Shown piece by piece: positions 23,260 to 32,918 of a DNA stretch of 59,176 bases. The DNA is taken from NCBI GenBank assembly GCA_022824945.1, contig JAJDYX010000037.1, forward strand, positions 1 to 59,176, written 5' to 3'. A program made the position numbers and the translations under genes. A model generated the notes under the pieces. That model worked only from the letters and a program-made list of their open reading frames with translations. It was not told where the DNA came from and made no database searches. Position 1 is the first letter of the stretch, and every line of letters starts with the position of its first letter. This DNA is from Candidatus Latescibacterota bacterium (GTDB lineage: Bacteria; Latescibacterota; UBA2968).

Positions 23260-24921
23260 TCACACTTCAATAACCGGCAACCCCGCGCCCCACGTCTCCC
23301 AGGCAGACACCACCGTATCGTTTGCAGACTTGAATGGCGCGGGACAATCGAGCGTATAATGCAACCCCCGGCTTTCGCGCCGGGACAATGCACAGCGCAC
23401 AGTCAGCGCGGCAACAGTCGTCATATTGCGCAACTCCAGCAACGCCTCGGTAACTTGTGTGCGCTTATAAAATTCTTCGACCTCCTGCACAATCACACCA
23501 ATGCGACGGGCTGCGCGCTTCAAGCGAAAATCCGACCGCACAATCCCCACATAATCCCACATCAAACGCTGTACTTCTTGCCGGTCGTGTGATAGCAACA
23601 CCCATTCTTCTGTATTAAACACATCATCGTCTTGCCATGCCGGCACATCGGGAAAATCGAGCCGCGTATCTATATGCTGCTGGATATCGGAAAACGCGCG
23701 ATCAGAAAAAACCAGAGCTTCTAAAAGCGAATTGCTCGCCAGACGATTTGCCCCGTGTAACCCCGTACAGGCGACCTCACCCGAAGCGTAAAGCCTTTCG
23801 ATATCCGTACGCCCATGCGTATCTGTGAACACCCCGCCACACATATAGTGCGCCGCGGGCACAACCGGAATGGGCTGCTGCGTAATATCAATGCCAAATT
23901 GCAAACACCGTTCATAAATCGTGGGAAAACGCTCCCGAAGCTCTGCACCTGGACAATGGGTAATATCGAGAAACACACAGGGATCACCGCTCTTTTTCAA
24001 CTCGCTATCCATCGCCCGCGCGACCACATCCCGAGGGGCAAGCGGCCCCATCTCGTGATAATCAGCCATAAATGCCCGCCCCGTCCGATCCACCAGAATA
24101 CCGCCATGCCCGCGCACCGCTTCAGAAATCAAAAATGAATCTGCATCCCGGTGATAAAGCGTCGTGGGATGAAACTGCATAAACTCCAAATTGCCCACAC
24201 TCGCGCCCGCGCGATACGCCATGGCAATACCATCGCCCGTTGCAATGGCCGGATTGGTCGAATGCAAATAAATCTGACCACTCCCACCACTACACAACAG
24301 CGTAAACTTTGCCAAAAACGTCTTCACCTGTCCATGCACGGCATCTAATGCGTAAACGCCCCAACACTGAATCTTCCCCGGCGTTGAAATTTTCGAACCA
24401 TATACATGGTGTTCCGTGATCAAATCAATCGCCATGTGATGCTCGTACAACGCGATATTGGGATGTGCTGCTGCTGATTCGGTCAACGCCCGCTCAATCT
24501 CTCGCCCGGTCAGATCCGCAGCATACACAATGCGATTCTTTGAATGCCCGCCCTCGCGCCCGAGTGCGAGATTTGGAATGGCTGACTTAGTTGTACGCTG
24601 CTCGCTCGCCCGCGTAAACTCTGCCCCCCATGCAATGAGCGCCTTAACCATATCGGGACCTGCCTGTACCACCATATCCACCACATCTTCCCGGCACAAA
24701 CCCGCGCCAGCCTGAATCGTATCCTCCCGATGAAGTTCAAACGAATCGTCGGGATGCAAAACAGACGCAATACCACCCTGTGCGTAATTGGTATTGGATT
24801 CCTGAAACTCTTTTTTTGTAATCAGGGTGACAGACCCGGTCTCTGCCGCTTTAAGCGCAAATGAAAGGCCCGCAATACCACTGCCAATGACCAGATAATC
24901 AGATCGAGAAACCTCAGACAT
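23260..24921 (-). CDS. nadB: L-aspartate oxidase
   Basis: Oxidises L-aspartate to iminoaspartate, the first step of de novo NAD synthesis, with FAD. 553 residues. FAD-binding starts at YLVIGSGIAGLSFALKA, followed by SNTNYAQGGIASV. The family active-site region has MQFHPTTLY, RGHGGILVDRTGRAFM and VPAAHYMCGGV, then ASGEVACTGLHGANRLASNS. A fumarate-reductase-type helical C-terminal domain completes it. No nadA or nadC is adjacent; guaA follows by 11 bp, so the two nucleotide-synthesis genes are likely cotranscribed. Confidence 0.95.
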   Translation of the reverse strand: MSEVSRSDYLVIGSGIAGLSFALKAAETGSVTLITKKEFQESNTNYAQGGIASVLHPDDSFELHREDTIQAGAGLCREDVVDMVVQAGPDMVKALIAWGAEFTRASEQRTTKSAIPNLALGREGGHSKNRIVYAADLTGREIERALTESAAAHPNIALYEHHMAIDLITEHHVYGSKISTPGKIQCWGVYALDAVHGQVKTFLAKFTLLCSGGSGQIYLHSTNPAIATGDGIAMAYRAGASVGNLEFMQFHPTTLYHRDADSFLISEAVRGHGGILVDRTGRAFMADYHEMGPLAPRDVVARAMDSELKKSGDPCVFLDITHCPGAELRERFPTIYERCLQFGIDITQQPIPVVPAAHYMCGGVFTDTHGRTDIERLYASGEVACTGLHGANRLASNSLLEALVFSDRAFSDIQQHIDTRLDFPDVPAWQDDDVFNTEEWVLLSHDRQEVQRLMWDYVGIVRSDFRLKRAARRIGVIVQEVEEFYKRTQVTEALLELRNMTTVAALTVRCALSRRESRGLHYTLDCPAPFKSANDTVVSAWETWGAGLPVIEV

Positions 24922-25012
24922 AGCGTACCCTACAGGTCAAAAAATATTGAGCCGCGTATTGACGATTCGATACGCGGCAAACATACTAAAATCAGTCTGT
25001 GATCGCCTTGAC

Positions 25013-25207
25013 TTACTTCACAATTTCACGCAAAAAATCTTCCGCCGAATATTCATTGCAACCCACAGCTTCCATCACCAGATCCAATATCTCACGCCGT
25101 GTTCGGCGCCCATAGAGCAAATCTTCCTGTACTTCTCGCGCCTTTCGACTACTCAACCGATCCGCGATCTCCTTAGGCGTCAACCACGCGCTTCCCGCCT
25201 CTGCCAT
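25013..25207 (-). CDS. Small hypothetical protein upstream of nadB-guaA
   Basis: 64 residues from the second of two ATGs (25207), chosen because GCGAGG is seven bases before it and too close to the first. The product is helical and charged (WLTPKEIADRLSSRK, YGRRTRREILDLVMEAV, YSAEDFLREIVK), with no signal or membrane segment. The opening resembles a helix-turn-helix, but the rest does not settle the matter. It lies 91 bp before nadB on the same strand. No family recognised. Confidence 0.6.
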   Translation of the reverse strand: MAEAGSAWLTPKEIADRLSSRKAREVQEDLLYGRRTRREILDLVMEAVGCNEYSAEDFLREIVK

Positions 25208-25310
25208 TGTCATACCTCGCGATAGTGATCTAATCCCTCAAAAAATTGAACGGAAAAGATACGGAAAAAAAACATAAAGTCAATTGATAGCTCATATAGT
25301 CGATATACAC

Positions 25311-25339
25311 TTGAAAATTTTGAAACAATTAAGTAATTT
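25311..25339 (+). promoter_or_regulatory. Promoter of the DUF4953-type protease gene
   Basis: TTGAAA (25311-25316), 17-bp spacer, TAATTT (25334-25339) in an AT-rich gap; start would be near 25346, about 38 bases before the ATG. Confidence 0.45.
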
Positions 25340-25383
25340 TGCGTAGCGAAGATACCTGTAATGAACAAAAAGGAGATATAGCC

Positions 25384-27957
25384 ATGAATTTTCAACGTCT
25401 ATTAATCGCAGTTGCTCTCGTCTTTGGAATCGCAGTCTCCGTTCAAGCGCAGGAAAAACAACCTGCGGATTCGACAAAAGTCGCCAAACAAGACGCCGCA
25501 AAAACTCCAAAAAAGGGAACACAAAAAAAGGACACACCAAAGAAAACCATTGCCGAACTCACAAAATCCAGCCGCAAGCATCCCGGTCTCTTCACAGTTT
25601 ATGAAGACACGACCACAGGCGCGTTGCAATTGCAAATCCGCGAATCGCAAATCGGCAAAGAATACATCTACTTCACCCACACCGTTAATGCCCCGGTATC
25701 AGCGGGAACATACAGGGGCAACTATCGCGGCAGCCGCGTGCTTTCCATTCAAAAGCACTTTGACAAAATCGAAATCATCTCTGAAAACACCGCGTATTAT
25801 TTCGATCCCAAAAACGCCCTGAGTCGCGCAGCCCAAGCCAACATCAGCCCATCCATACTCGTATCCGAAAAAATCGCGGCACGCAATGACTCTACGGGCA
25901 ACATCCTCATCAAAGCCGACGCTATTTTCCTCACAGAAGCACTCCATCGCGTCAACCGAACGCAGAACCGCAAAAACTTTTCACTGGGTAGGCTCAGCAA
26001 AACCAAAACCAAATGTCTATCCATCAAAAATTATCCCAAAAACACCGACTTCATCATCGCCTACACCTATGAGAATCCCAACCCCAAAGGCGGAGGCGAC
26101 GGCATAACCGATGCCCGCAATGTCACGATTACCCTGCAACACACGCTAATCGAAATGCCCAAAAATGATTATCAACCGCGATTTGACGACCCGCGCGTCG
26201 GTTACTTCAGCACGCAAGTGACCGACCTGACTTCCAAAAGCGCGACGCCTTATCGCGATTTGATTCACCGCTGGCACTTAAAAAAAAGAGATCCCAAAGC
26301 CAAACGCTCTGAACCAGTCGTACCAATCACCTATTGGATCGAAAACACCACCCCGAAAGAACTGCGCCCAACCATCAAAAAAGCGGCTCTCGCCTGGAAT
26401 ATCGCCTTTGAAGCCGCTGGATTCAAAAATGCCGTACACATCCAAGAACAACCCGATGATGCCGATTGGGAAGCCGGCGATATCCGATACAATGTCCTGC
26501 GCTGGACCTCGTCACCCAATCCGCCGTTTGGCGGATATGGGCCGAGCTTTGTCAACCCGCGAACCGGACAAATATTGGGTGCGGACATCATGCTCGAATT
26601 TGCATTTCTCAGGAGCAGCCTGCGCTATGACAAGCTCTTTGACAACGCGATACCCAATGCCGACCCAGACATGCCACAATACTGTTCCCTGGGCCACGAG
26701 TTACACGCATCCAACCTCTTTGGCACACAGGCCCTGCGCGTTTCTGGCGCGTCCAAACTTGAAGTTGACGCATTGCTAAAAGAGAGCATCTACTATCTCA
26801 TCCTCCACGAAATCGGTCACACGCTCGGCCTCAACCACAACATGAAATCCAGTCAACTACACACGCCAGCACAACTGCACGACAAAAGCCGAACCGACAA
26901 AATGGGCCTCACGGGTTCGGTCATGGACTATCCAGGCGTCAACCTCGCATTGCCCGGACAAAAACAGGGACATTACTACACCACACGCCCTGGACCCTAT
27001 GATATTTGGGCCATTGAATTTGGGTATTCACCAGGACAGAAAAATGTCAAAGATGAACAAAAACGCCTCGAAAAAATTCTCGCGCGCTCCACAGAACCCG
27101 AACTCATGTTTGGCAATGACGCCGACGACATGCGCTCGTCGAATCGCGGCATTGACCCGCGCGTGATGATCTACGACCTCAGCAGCGATGCCATTGCCCA
27201 CGCCACGGGTCGAATTGAACTGATCAACGACGTAAAAAACAAAATCCTCGCAAAGTACAACACCCCGGGCAACACCTACCACGAACTGAGATCGGCCTAC
27301 CTCATTCTCTCGACACAGCATCGCAATGCCGCAACCGTCCTCTCCCGTTATATCGGCGGCATTTACGTCGATCGCGCAGTCATCGACCAACCAGGCGCAA
27401 CCCGGCCATTTACGCCAGTTGCTCTCGCCGACCAGAAACGCGCGATGGACGCGCTTGCCAAATACGTCTTCTCGCCCAATGCATTTGATACGCCGCCCAG
27501 GCTCTATAACCATTTGCAGAAACAGCGACGCGGATTCGACTTCTCCAGCGCCCCAGAAGACCCTAAAATTCACGACCGCGTAATCGGCATTCAACAACGC
27601 GTCTTCAGCCATCTCTTACACCCCACGGTCCAGGCCCGCCTGCTCGACACCGCGCTCTACGGCAATGAATACGCACTGTCCGAAATGATGACCGACCTGA
27701 CCGATGCCGTCTTTGCGGCAGACGCCGAGGGCACGGTCAATTCTTTTCGCCAGAACTTGCAGGCTGAATACGTCAATCGACTCATCGACATCATCGACCC
27801 CGAAAGCAAGCGGATCCATGCATCTCGCGCCATCGCCCTGCACAATCTCAAAGCCATACAAAGCATGCTTAAAACGAAAAAAACAACCGATGCAAGCACT
27901 GAAGCTCACACCGGCTATATCCTCCACATGATTGAACAGGCACTGGATAAAAGTTAG
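25384..27957 (+). CDS. Exported zinc-dependent metalloprotease, DUF5117/DUF4953 type
   Basis: 857 residues from the ATG at 25384, which has AAGGAGATATAG directly upstream; in-frame codons before it overlap the promoter. A signal peptide (1-22, VSVQAQ) is followed by a Lys/Thr-rich linker. The N-terminal beta-rich part is DUF5117-like (ESQIGKEYIYFTHTVNAPV). The catalytic part has H475-E-I-G-H479-x5-H485 (HEIGHTLGLNHN) and the downstream SVMDY met-turn, as in the DUF4953 family. These are periplasmic or secreted proteases of unknown substrate. DUF420 follows after 8 bp and TIGR01777 after that, so this gene probably leads a three- or four-gene run. Confidence 0.9.
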   Translation: MNFQRLLIAVALVFGIAVSVQAQEKQPADSTKVAKQDAAKTPKKGTQKKDTPKKTIAELTKSSRKHPGLFTVYEDTTTGALQLQIRESQIGKEYIYFTHTVNAPVSAGTYRGNYRGSRVLSIQKHFDKIEIISENTAYYFDPKNALSRAAQANISPSILVSEKIAARNDSTGNILIKADAIFLTEALHRVNRTQNRKNFSLGRLSKTKTKCLSIKNYPKNTDFIIAYTYENPNPKGGGDGITDARNVTITLQHTLIEMPKNDYQPRFDDPRVGYFSTQVTDLTSKSATPYRDLIHRWHLKKRDPKAKRSEPVVPITYWIENTTPKELRPTIKKAALAWNIAFEAAGFKNAVHIQEQPDDADWEAGDIRYNVLRWTSSPNPPFGGYGPSFVNPRTGQILGADIMLEFAFLRSSLRYDKLFDNAIPNADPDMPQYCSLGHELHASNLFGTQALRVSGASKLEVDALLKESIYYLILHEIGHTLGLNHNMKSSQLHTPAQLHDKSRTDKMGLTGSVMDYPGVNLALPGQKQGHYYTTRPGPYDIWAIEFGYSPGQKNVKDEQKRLEKILARSTEPELMFGNDADDMRSSNRGIDPRVMIYDLSSDAIAHATGRIELINDVKNKILAKYNTPGNTYHELRSAYLILSTQHRNAATVLSRYIGGIYVDRAVIDQPGATRPFTPVALADQKRAMDALAKYVFSPNAFDTPPRLYNHLQKQRRGFDFSSAPEDPKIHDRVIGIQQRVFSHLLHPTVQARLLDTALYGNEYALSEMMTDLTDAVFAADAEGTVNSFRQNLQAEYVNRLIDIIDPESKRIHASRAIALHNLKAIQSMLKTKKTTDASTEAHTGYILHMIEQALDKS

Positions 27958-27965
27958 ACCAAAAT

Positions 27966-28379
27966 ATGTCCATCACAGACTTACCCGCGACAAACGCCTT
28001 TCTCAACGGACTTTGCACCATATTTCTTTTGTTGGGATTCATCTATATCAAACGCGGCGACATCAAAACGCACCAGAAATGCATGGTCACAGCGTTGATC
28101 TTATCGGCTCTCTTTTTGACCTCATACCTCATCTATCATAGCCAGGTCGGATCTGTACCCTATCCACACCGCGATTGGACGCGCCCGATCTACTTTGCCA
28201 TACTCATCCCGCACATCATCCTCGCCGCTGTCAACGTACCCTTTATCATCGCGCTCGTCTGGCGAGCCTACAAAGGCGAATTTGATCGCCACCGCCGTCT
28301 GGCCCGGTGGGTTTGGCCCAGTTGGATATTTGTCTCAATTACCGGCGTCATCATCTATCTGATGCTCTATCAACAGTAG
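27966..28379 (+). CDS. DUF420 membrane protein (YozB/CtaM-like)
   Basis: 137 residues, four membrane helices (about 12-28, 38-57, 76-99 and 115-134), with the conserved histidines of the family in between (KTHQKCM, YHSQVG, PHIILA, RHRRLARW). Relatives such as CtaM are needed for haem-copper oxidase maturation in Firmicutes; whether this one does so is unknown, as no oxidase genes are in the window. It begins 8 bp after the protease stop. Confidence 0.88.
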   Translation: MSITDLPATNAFLNGLCTIFLLLGFIYIKRGDIKTHQKCMVTALILSALFLTSYLIYHSQVGSVPYPHRDWTRPIYFAILIPHIILAAVNVPFIIALVWRAYKGEFDRHRRLARWVWPSWIFVSITGVIIYLMLYQQ

Positions 28380-28400
28380 TCATCCCGAAAGTTGACCGTC

Positions 28401-29300
28401 ATGAAAATCCTGATATCCGGTGCTTCTGGCCTCATCGGCTCGGCACTCAAAACCGCACTGAGAGCGCGCGGTGATCGCGTCTTGTCTCTCACCCGGCGCA
28501 ATGCCCGCAACGACGATGAAATCACCTGGGATCCATCTTCTAATACCCTCGATCCCTCGCGCCTTACCAACATAGATGTCGTCATACACCTCGCGGGAGA
28601 AAACATCGCCTCCCGACGCTGGACAGCAACGCAAAAGGCGCGCATCCGCGACAGCCGCGTACAGGGCACCACATTGCTCGCCCAAGCACTCGCGACCATA
28701 TCTCCGCCGCCAAAAGTCTTCATCTCCGCATCTGCCATCGGTTATTACGGCAATCGCGGCGACGAAATCCTCACCGAAGACAGCCAGCCCGGGGCAGGCT
28801 TTCTCCCCGACGTATCCATCGCCTGGGAAAACGCCGCCAAACCCGCCACAGAAGCTGGCATACGAACCGTTCATCCGCGCATTGGCATTGTCCTATCCCC
28901 CACAGACGGGGCACTCGGCAAAATGCTCTTGCCCTTCAAATTGGGATTGGGTGGCATCATCGGGTCGGGCAATCAGTACATGAGCTGGATCACCCTTGAC
29001 GACCTGGTCTCTCTATTCCTCTTTGCAATAGACAACGAATCTGTCAACGGCGCAATCAACGCCGTATCTCCAACACCTGTCACCAACCGCGAATTTACCA
29101 AAACCCTCGGTCGCGTCTTATCTCGCCCGACAATTTTTCCCCTACCCGCCTTTGCCGCCAAACTCGCACTGGGCGAAATGGCCGATGCCCTCCTGCTCGC
29201 AAGCACCCGCGTTATCTCTTCACGCCTCGAAAACACCAGCTTCTCCTTTGCCCATCCCCACCTTGAGTCTGCCCTGCGTCATCTGTTAAAAACGGGGTAA
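28401..29300 (+). CDS. TIGR01777-family NAD(P)-binding epimerase-like protein
   Basis: 299 residues. An extended SDR fold with the nucleotide loop ISGASGLIGSAL, DVVIHLAGENIASRRW, SASAIGYYGNRGDE and the DUF1731-type C-terminal tail (LPAFAAKLALGEMADALLLA, FSFAHPHLESALRHLL). Relatives (SDR39U1, YfcH) have no proven substrate. An in-frame TTG three codons upstream is less likely as start than the ATG at 28401; the ribosome-binding site is weak (GAAAG). Confidence 0.9.
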   Translation: MKILISGASGLIGSALKTALRARGDRVLSLTRRNARNDDEITWDPSSNTLDPSRLTNIDVVIHLAGENIASRRWTATQKARIRDSRVQGTTLLAQALATISPPPKVFISASAIGYYGNRGDEILTEDSQPGAGFLPDVSIAWENAAKPATEAGIRTVHPRIGIVLSPTDGALGKMLLPFKLGLGGIIGSGNQYMSWITLDDLVSLFLFAIDNESVNGAINAVSPTPVTNREFTKTLGRVLSRPTIFPLPAFAAKLALGEMADALLLASTRVISSRLENTSFSFAHPHLESALRHLLKTG

Positions 29301-29332
29301 GAGCACTTCACACCATTTCCGGAGAAATACTT

Positions 29333-30745
29333 ATGGCCTCACATGAACCCAGCTTTAAAGAAAGCGTTGACCTCATGTTTAATCGCGCAGTAGCAACGCT
29401 CGATTTGCCCCCGGGACTGGCCGACCAGATCAAAATCAACAACAACATTTACATGGTGCGCTTCTTTGTAAAACTCCGCGACAGCTACCGCATCTTCACG
29501 GGATGGCGCTCTGTTCACAGTGAGCATCGCTTACCCGTCAAAGGAGGCATCCGTTACGCGCCTACAGTCAGCCAGGACGACGTAGAAGCACTCGCCGCAC
29601 TCATGACGTACAAATGTGCGATCGTCGATGTGCCCTTTGGCGGTGCCAAAGGCGGGCTATGCATTGATCCCCGAGAATTCAATGAGCATGAACTCGAACT
29701 CATCACCCGACGTTTTGCACAGGAATTGATCAAAAAGGGATATATCAACCCGGCCCTCAACGTCCCAGCACCCGACATGGGAACTGGCGAACGAGAAATG
29801 GCCTGGATTGCAGACACATATCGCAGCCTGCATCCGGAAGACATCAACGCCATTGCCTGTACAACGGGCAAACCCTTTTCCCAGGGCGGAATTCAGGGGC
29901 GCGTCGAAGCAACCGGACGCGGTGTATTTTACGGCATCAAAGAATTTTTCAACAACTCGGAAGACGTCAAAAACGCGGGACTGGAAGGCAATTTGGAGGG
30001 CAAACGCATTATCGTACAGGGATTGGGCAATGTTGGCTCTCACGCGACCAAATTTCTCGAAGAAGAAGGTGGCGCGCGCATCATCGGCATTATTGAACGC
30101 GAAGGGGCAATCCTGTCAGAGAAAGGATTTTCAGTCGAAGAAGCCGCTGCTTACCGCGCGGAACGCGGTTCATTAAAACACTTTCCGGGAGCCACGTATA
30201 TTGCAAATGGCAAAAGCCTGCTCGAAGCAGAATGCGACGTACTCATACCAGCCGCCACGGAAGGCCAGATCACACTTGAAAATGCCAGACGCATCAAAGC
30301 GCCAGTAATTGCAGAAGCGGCCAACGGTCCCGTCACTTACATGGCAGACAACGTATTGCGCAAAGCAGGCAAAACCATCATACCCGACGCCTACCTCAAT
30401 GCGGGCGGCGTCACAGTTTCTTATTTTGAATGGATAAAGAACCTCTCGCACATACGCTTCGGACGCCTCGACAGACGCCACGAAGCACATCGCGGCGCAC
30501 AAATCATCACCGCCCTGGAAGAAATGGTTGGCAAACCCGTTCCAGACCACCTCAAAGCAAGACTCTCTTACGGCTCGGATGAACTGGACCTCGTGCGCTC
30601 TGGCCTCGAAGACACCATGAGCATCGCCTATCAAACCATGAGTGAAATCCGCAATTCGCGCGACAACGTGCCAGATTTACGCACCGCGGCATTTGTCATC
30701 GCCATAGAAAAAATCGCACGGGCGTATATCGAAATGGGACTATAA
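29333..30745 (+). CDS. Glutamate dehydrogenase (Glu/Leu/Phe/Val dehydrogenase family)
   Basis: Reversible oxidative deamination of glutamate to 2-oxoglutarate and ammonia. 470 residues with substrate-site RLPVKGGIRYAPTVSQDDVE, the catalytic loop DVPFGGAKGGLC, APDMGTGEREMAWI, and a Rossmann motif VQGLGNVGSHA. The C-terminal NAGGVTVSYFEW is intact. AACAGCAAT-type coenzyme preference cannot be read with certainty. The length fits the hexameric class, slightly long by an internal stretch after the Rossmann fold. A terminator-like palindrome follows the stop. Confidence 0.94.
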   Translation: MASHEPSFKESVDLMFNRAVATLDLPPGLADQIKINNNIYMVRFFVKLRDSYRIFTGWRSVHSEHRLPVKGGIRYAPTVSQDDVEALAALMTYKCAIVDVPFGGAKGGLCIDPREFNEHELELITRRFAQELIKKGYINPALNVPAPDMGTGEREMAWIADTYRSLHPEDINAIACTTGKPFSQGGIQGRVEATGRGVFYGIKEFFNNSEDVKNAGLEGNLEGKRIIVQGLGNVGSHATKFLEEEGGARIIGIIEREGAILSEKGFSVEEAAAYRAERGSLKHFPGATYIANGKSLLEAECDVLIPAATEGQITLENARRIKAPVIAEAANGPVTYMADNVLRKAGKTIIPDAYLNAGGVTVSYFEWIKNLSHIRFGRLDRRHEAHRGAQIITALEEMVGKPVPDHLKARLSYGSDELDLVRSGLEDTMSIAYQTMSEIRNSRDNVPDLRTAAFVIAIEKIARAYIEMGL

Positions 30746-30775
30746 AAAAAGGGCGAGGCATGCCTCGCCCCTACA
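30746..30775 (-). terminator. Palindromic terminator between convergent genes (REP-like)
   Basis: Perfect palindrome of ten-base arms GGGCGAGGCA/TGCCTCGCCC (30751-30770); on the minus strand it is followed by T7, so it can end transcription of the cytidylate-kinase-like gene. The flanking CCCCTAC matches the dispersed palindrome family of this genome. Confidence 0.65.
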
Positions 30776-30793
30776 ATCTGTGTTCATCTGCGT

Positions 30794-31480
30794 TCATCTG
30801 CGGATCACCTTCTGTGCAGCGCAAACAATCGCATCTACGGCTCCATCAACACCCAGAAAGCCGGTATTCACTATTGCAGAGTATAGATGTGGATTATCCC
30901 AATTCACCTTATAATGGCGTTTGATGTACGTCCTGCGGCGATCATCCACTTCTCTCATCCGCCTTATTGCATCCTCATCGTTAGTCAATTGATCGCGTTC
31001 TTTCACCACATCCAGCTTAAAATTTTGCGTCGCCACCACGCGCACATGCAATGTATCCTCGCGGTCTTTTAAAACAGCCTGCCCGCCTCTGCCCAATATA
31101 ACCACATCGCCCTGATCGGCCATCTGCATCTCTACCTCTGCGGTCAACTTCGCATACACCTCTTCATCCATGGTTATCAGTGCCTGATCTCTGTGATCAG
31201 ACAACTCGGGCACAGTCGCCGCTGCCCACCACTCGTATTCCGACAACCCCGTCAAGGTATCTGCGTATCCAGGCGTGAGAAATTTTCGCAAAATTCTCAG
31301 TGCGGGATGTTCGGGTAGTTCGTCATAGCGTTCAACTTCTGACACGGGCACTTTGGCTTTTTGCGCCACCTCCACGAGCAAATCTTTGTCTATATTGTGA
31401 TAAGACAATACCTCGGCAACCTTCCGGGCAACAGTACGGCCATCACTGCCGTATTCCCTTGAAATAGTGATAACACCCAT
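30794..31480 (-). CDS. Cytidylate-kinase-like protein
   Basis: 228 residues of the Cytidylate_kin2 type. The N-terminal P-loop-like segment ITISREYGSDGRTVARKVAE departs from the usual GSGG form (Asp for Gly), so nucleotide binding may be altered. The middle contains GDVVILGRGGQAVL and a helical lid (MREVDDRRRTYIKRHYKVNW), then DNPHLYSAIVNTG near the end, all typical of the family. The substrate is not established; true CMP kinases are Cmk. It stands alone on the minus strand, convergent with glutamate dehydrogenase. Confidence 0.85.
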   Translation of the reverse strand: MGVITISREYGSDGRTVARKVAEVLSYHNIDKDLLVEVAQKAKVPVSEVERYDELPEHPALRILRKFLTPGYADTLTGLSEYEWWAAATVPELSDHRDQALITMDEEVYAKLTAEVEMQMADQGDVVILGRGGQAVLKDREDTLHVRVVATQNFKLDVVKERDQLTNDEDAIRRMREVDDRRRTYIKRHYKVNWDNPHLYSAIVNTGFLGVDGAVDAIVCAAQKVIRR

Positions 31481-31512
31481 GGCACGCCTCCTTCGTAAAA
31501 AAAGGCCAACGA

Positions 31513-31541
31513 GTAGGAGCGGGTTTGAAACCCGCTCCTAC
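31513..31541. repeat. Dispersed palindrome GTAGGAGCGGG type overlapping a gene end
   Basis: Fourteen-base perfect arms (left arm GTAGGAGCGGGTTT) around one central base. The TAG stop of the SelA-like gene (31538-31540) is inside the right arm. Such units are typical intergenic repeats in Poribacteria/Latescibacterota-like genomes (from memory). Confidence 0.75.
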
Positions 31542-32725
31542 CGAGCGATTAACACTTTTAACCGATCGGCAATCGGTTTAATCATATCTTCTGACAAACA
31601 CATGGGATTAAAAATCAACTCGCCATCGTAAACACCCGATGTACCAACATGAATACTCGGATCACCTTCCATCAACTGCCGCGCCACCTCAACGCCTCTT
31701 TCCGCCGGAGAAAGCGCGAGCCGCAAAATGGGTATTGTGCGATAGGCATCCATGCTCATATCGCATCCCGGCAAATCGCCTATCGCATCTGCCAAAGTCT
31801 GAAGGCACTGCGACCAGCGGGCCTGTCGCGCCTCATCGCTCTCTGCGACGAACTTTTGCAGTGCAACCATCAACCCCGCAATCTGCTCTTTCCCCACCTT
31901 GCACGGCCGCCCAATCCCGTGCTGCGGCGCACCCGGCAATGCAGATTTATCAATCAATTCAGGCGGAGGATCCCACAAATCATAATACACATCCAGATCG
32001 AGATGCTGCAATGCCGCCGAGGAAACCAGATCCCGACGTCCGCACAAAATGCCCGAACCTTGAGGCCCACCAATGGTTTTCCCGCCGCTAAAACAAACCG
32101 CATCGGCACCTTCGCTGATAAACCGCTTCAAATTTGCCGCAGGAGGCAACTGCCCGGCAGCATCGACAATGACGGGCACGCCGCGTTTGTGCGCCACAGC
32201 CGTCACCTGTGGCAGAGGCGGTTGCGCGAAAGACTGCGCCACATAAACAATCGCCGCGGTCTGATCGGTCATCGCATCGACAATTTCCCATGCCTCTGTA
32301 TCGCGCACCCCCGCGCCGCTAAACCGGTCGGGAATACCCACCTCAATGAGCGTCACACCCACCGAACGCACCGCGTGATCGTAAAAATTGCGATGTGACC
32401 GGGGCATAATCACCTCATTTTTCATCCCCAACGTATCGGGCAATCGGTTCATCTTTCCCGGATCCATACCCGTAACACACGCCGCCGTTGCAAGCACCAG
32501 ACCCGCTGCAGCACCCGATGTCACATATCCGGCTTCGGCACCTGTCACCTCGGCAATCAACTGCCCGGCCCCCGCCTGTAGCTCTGCAATATCCACGCAC
32601 ACCTGCGCTGCCTCGCACATGGCATCAATCACATCCTCATCCATGCGCGCCCCGCTCAAGCGCGTCACTGGCCCGGCAGCATTGATAATCGTGCGCACGC
32701 CCAACTGTTCAAAAATAGATACCAT
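31538..32725 (-). CDS. SelA-like PLP-dependent enzyme (L-seryl-tRNA selenium transferase family fold)
   Basis: 395 residues, fold-type I PLP enzyme. The presumed Schiff-base lysine lies in CFSGGKTIGGPQGSG, preceded by VPVIVDAAGQLPP; the N-terminus has TIINAAGPVTRLSGARM. It belongs with SelA-like proteins annotated as D-glucosaminate-6-phosphate ammonia-lyase or unspecified aminotransferase-like lyases, not with true SelA: there is no SelB or tRNA-Sec here. The substrate is probably an amino sugar or amino acid (inference). The stop codon lies inside a dispersed palindrome. Confidence 0.82.
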   Translation of the reverse strand: MVSIFEQLGVRTIINAAGPVTRLSGARMDEDVIDAMCEAAQVCVDIAELQAGAGQLIAEVTGAEAGYVTSGAAAGLVLATAACVTGMDPGKMNRLPDTLGMKNEVIMPRSHRNFYDHAVRSVGVTLIEVGIPDRFSGAGVRDTEAWEIVDAMTDQTAAIVYVAQSFAQPPLPQVTAVAHKRGVPVIVDAAGQLPPAANLKRFISEGADAVCFSGGKTIGGPQGSGILCGRRDLVSSAALQHLDLDVYYDLWDPPPELIDKSALPGAPQHGIGRPCKVGKEQIAGLMVALQKFVAESDEARQARWSQCLQTLADAIGDLPGCDMSMDAYRTIPILRLALSPAERGVEVARQLMEGDPSIHVGTSGVYDGELIFNPMCLSEDMIKPIADRLKVLIAR

Positions 32726-32799
32726 ATTACCCCTCCCTCAATTTAACGCCTCTAACCCCTCAACTGTTTCAACCTCGCGCATCATTTTTCACTTCATTC

Positions 32800-32828
32800 A
32801 ATATGATTGTCCTCATGACCGCTGTCAA
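32800..32828 (-). promoter_or_regulatory. Promoter of the SelA-like gene
   Basis: TTGACA (complement of 32823-32828), 17-bp spacer, CATATT (complement of 32800-32805); start near 32793, about 68 bases before the ATG. Confidence 0.5.
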
Positions 32829-32918
32829 GTAGAACTGCCCACCGCAAATCCCTTGCCCGATTTTGCGATGTTCCTTACCATGTGCCGGTTCACAACTATC
32901 CAATGAACGAGGTAAGCT

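Noticed and set aside
31538..32725. True selenocysteine synthase (SelA)
   Set aside because: No SelB, SelD or tRNA-Sec is nearby, and the N-terminal SelA domain is absent; the protein fits the SelA-like lyase group.
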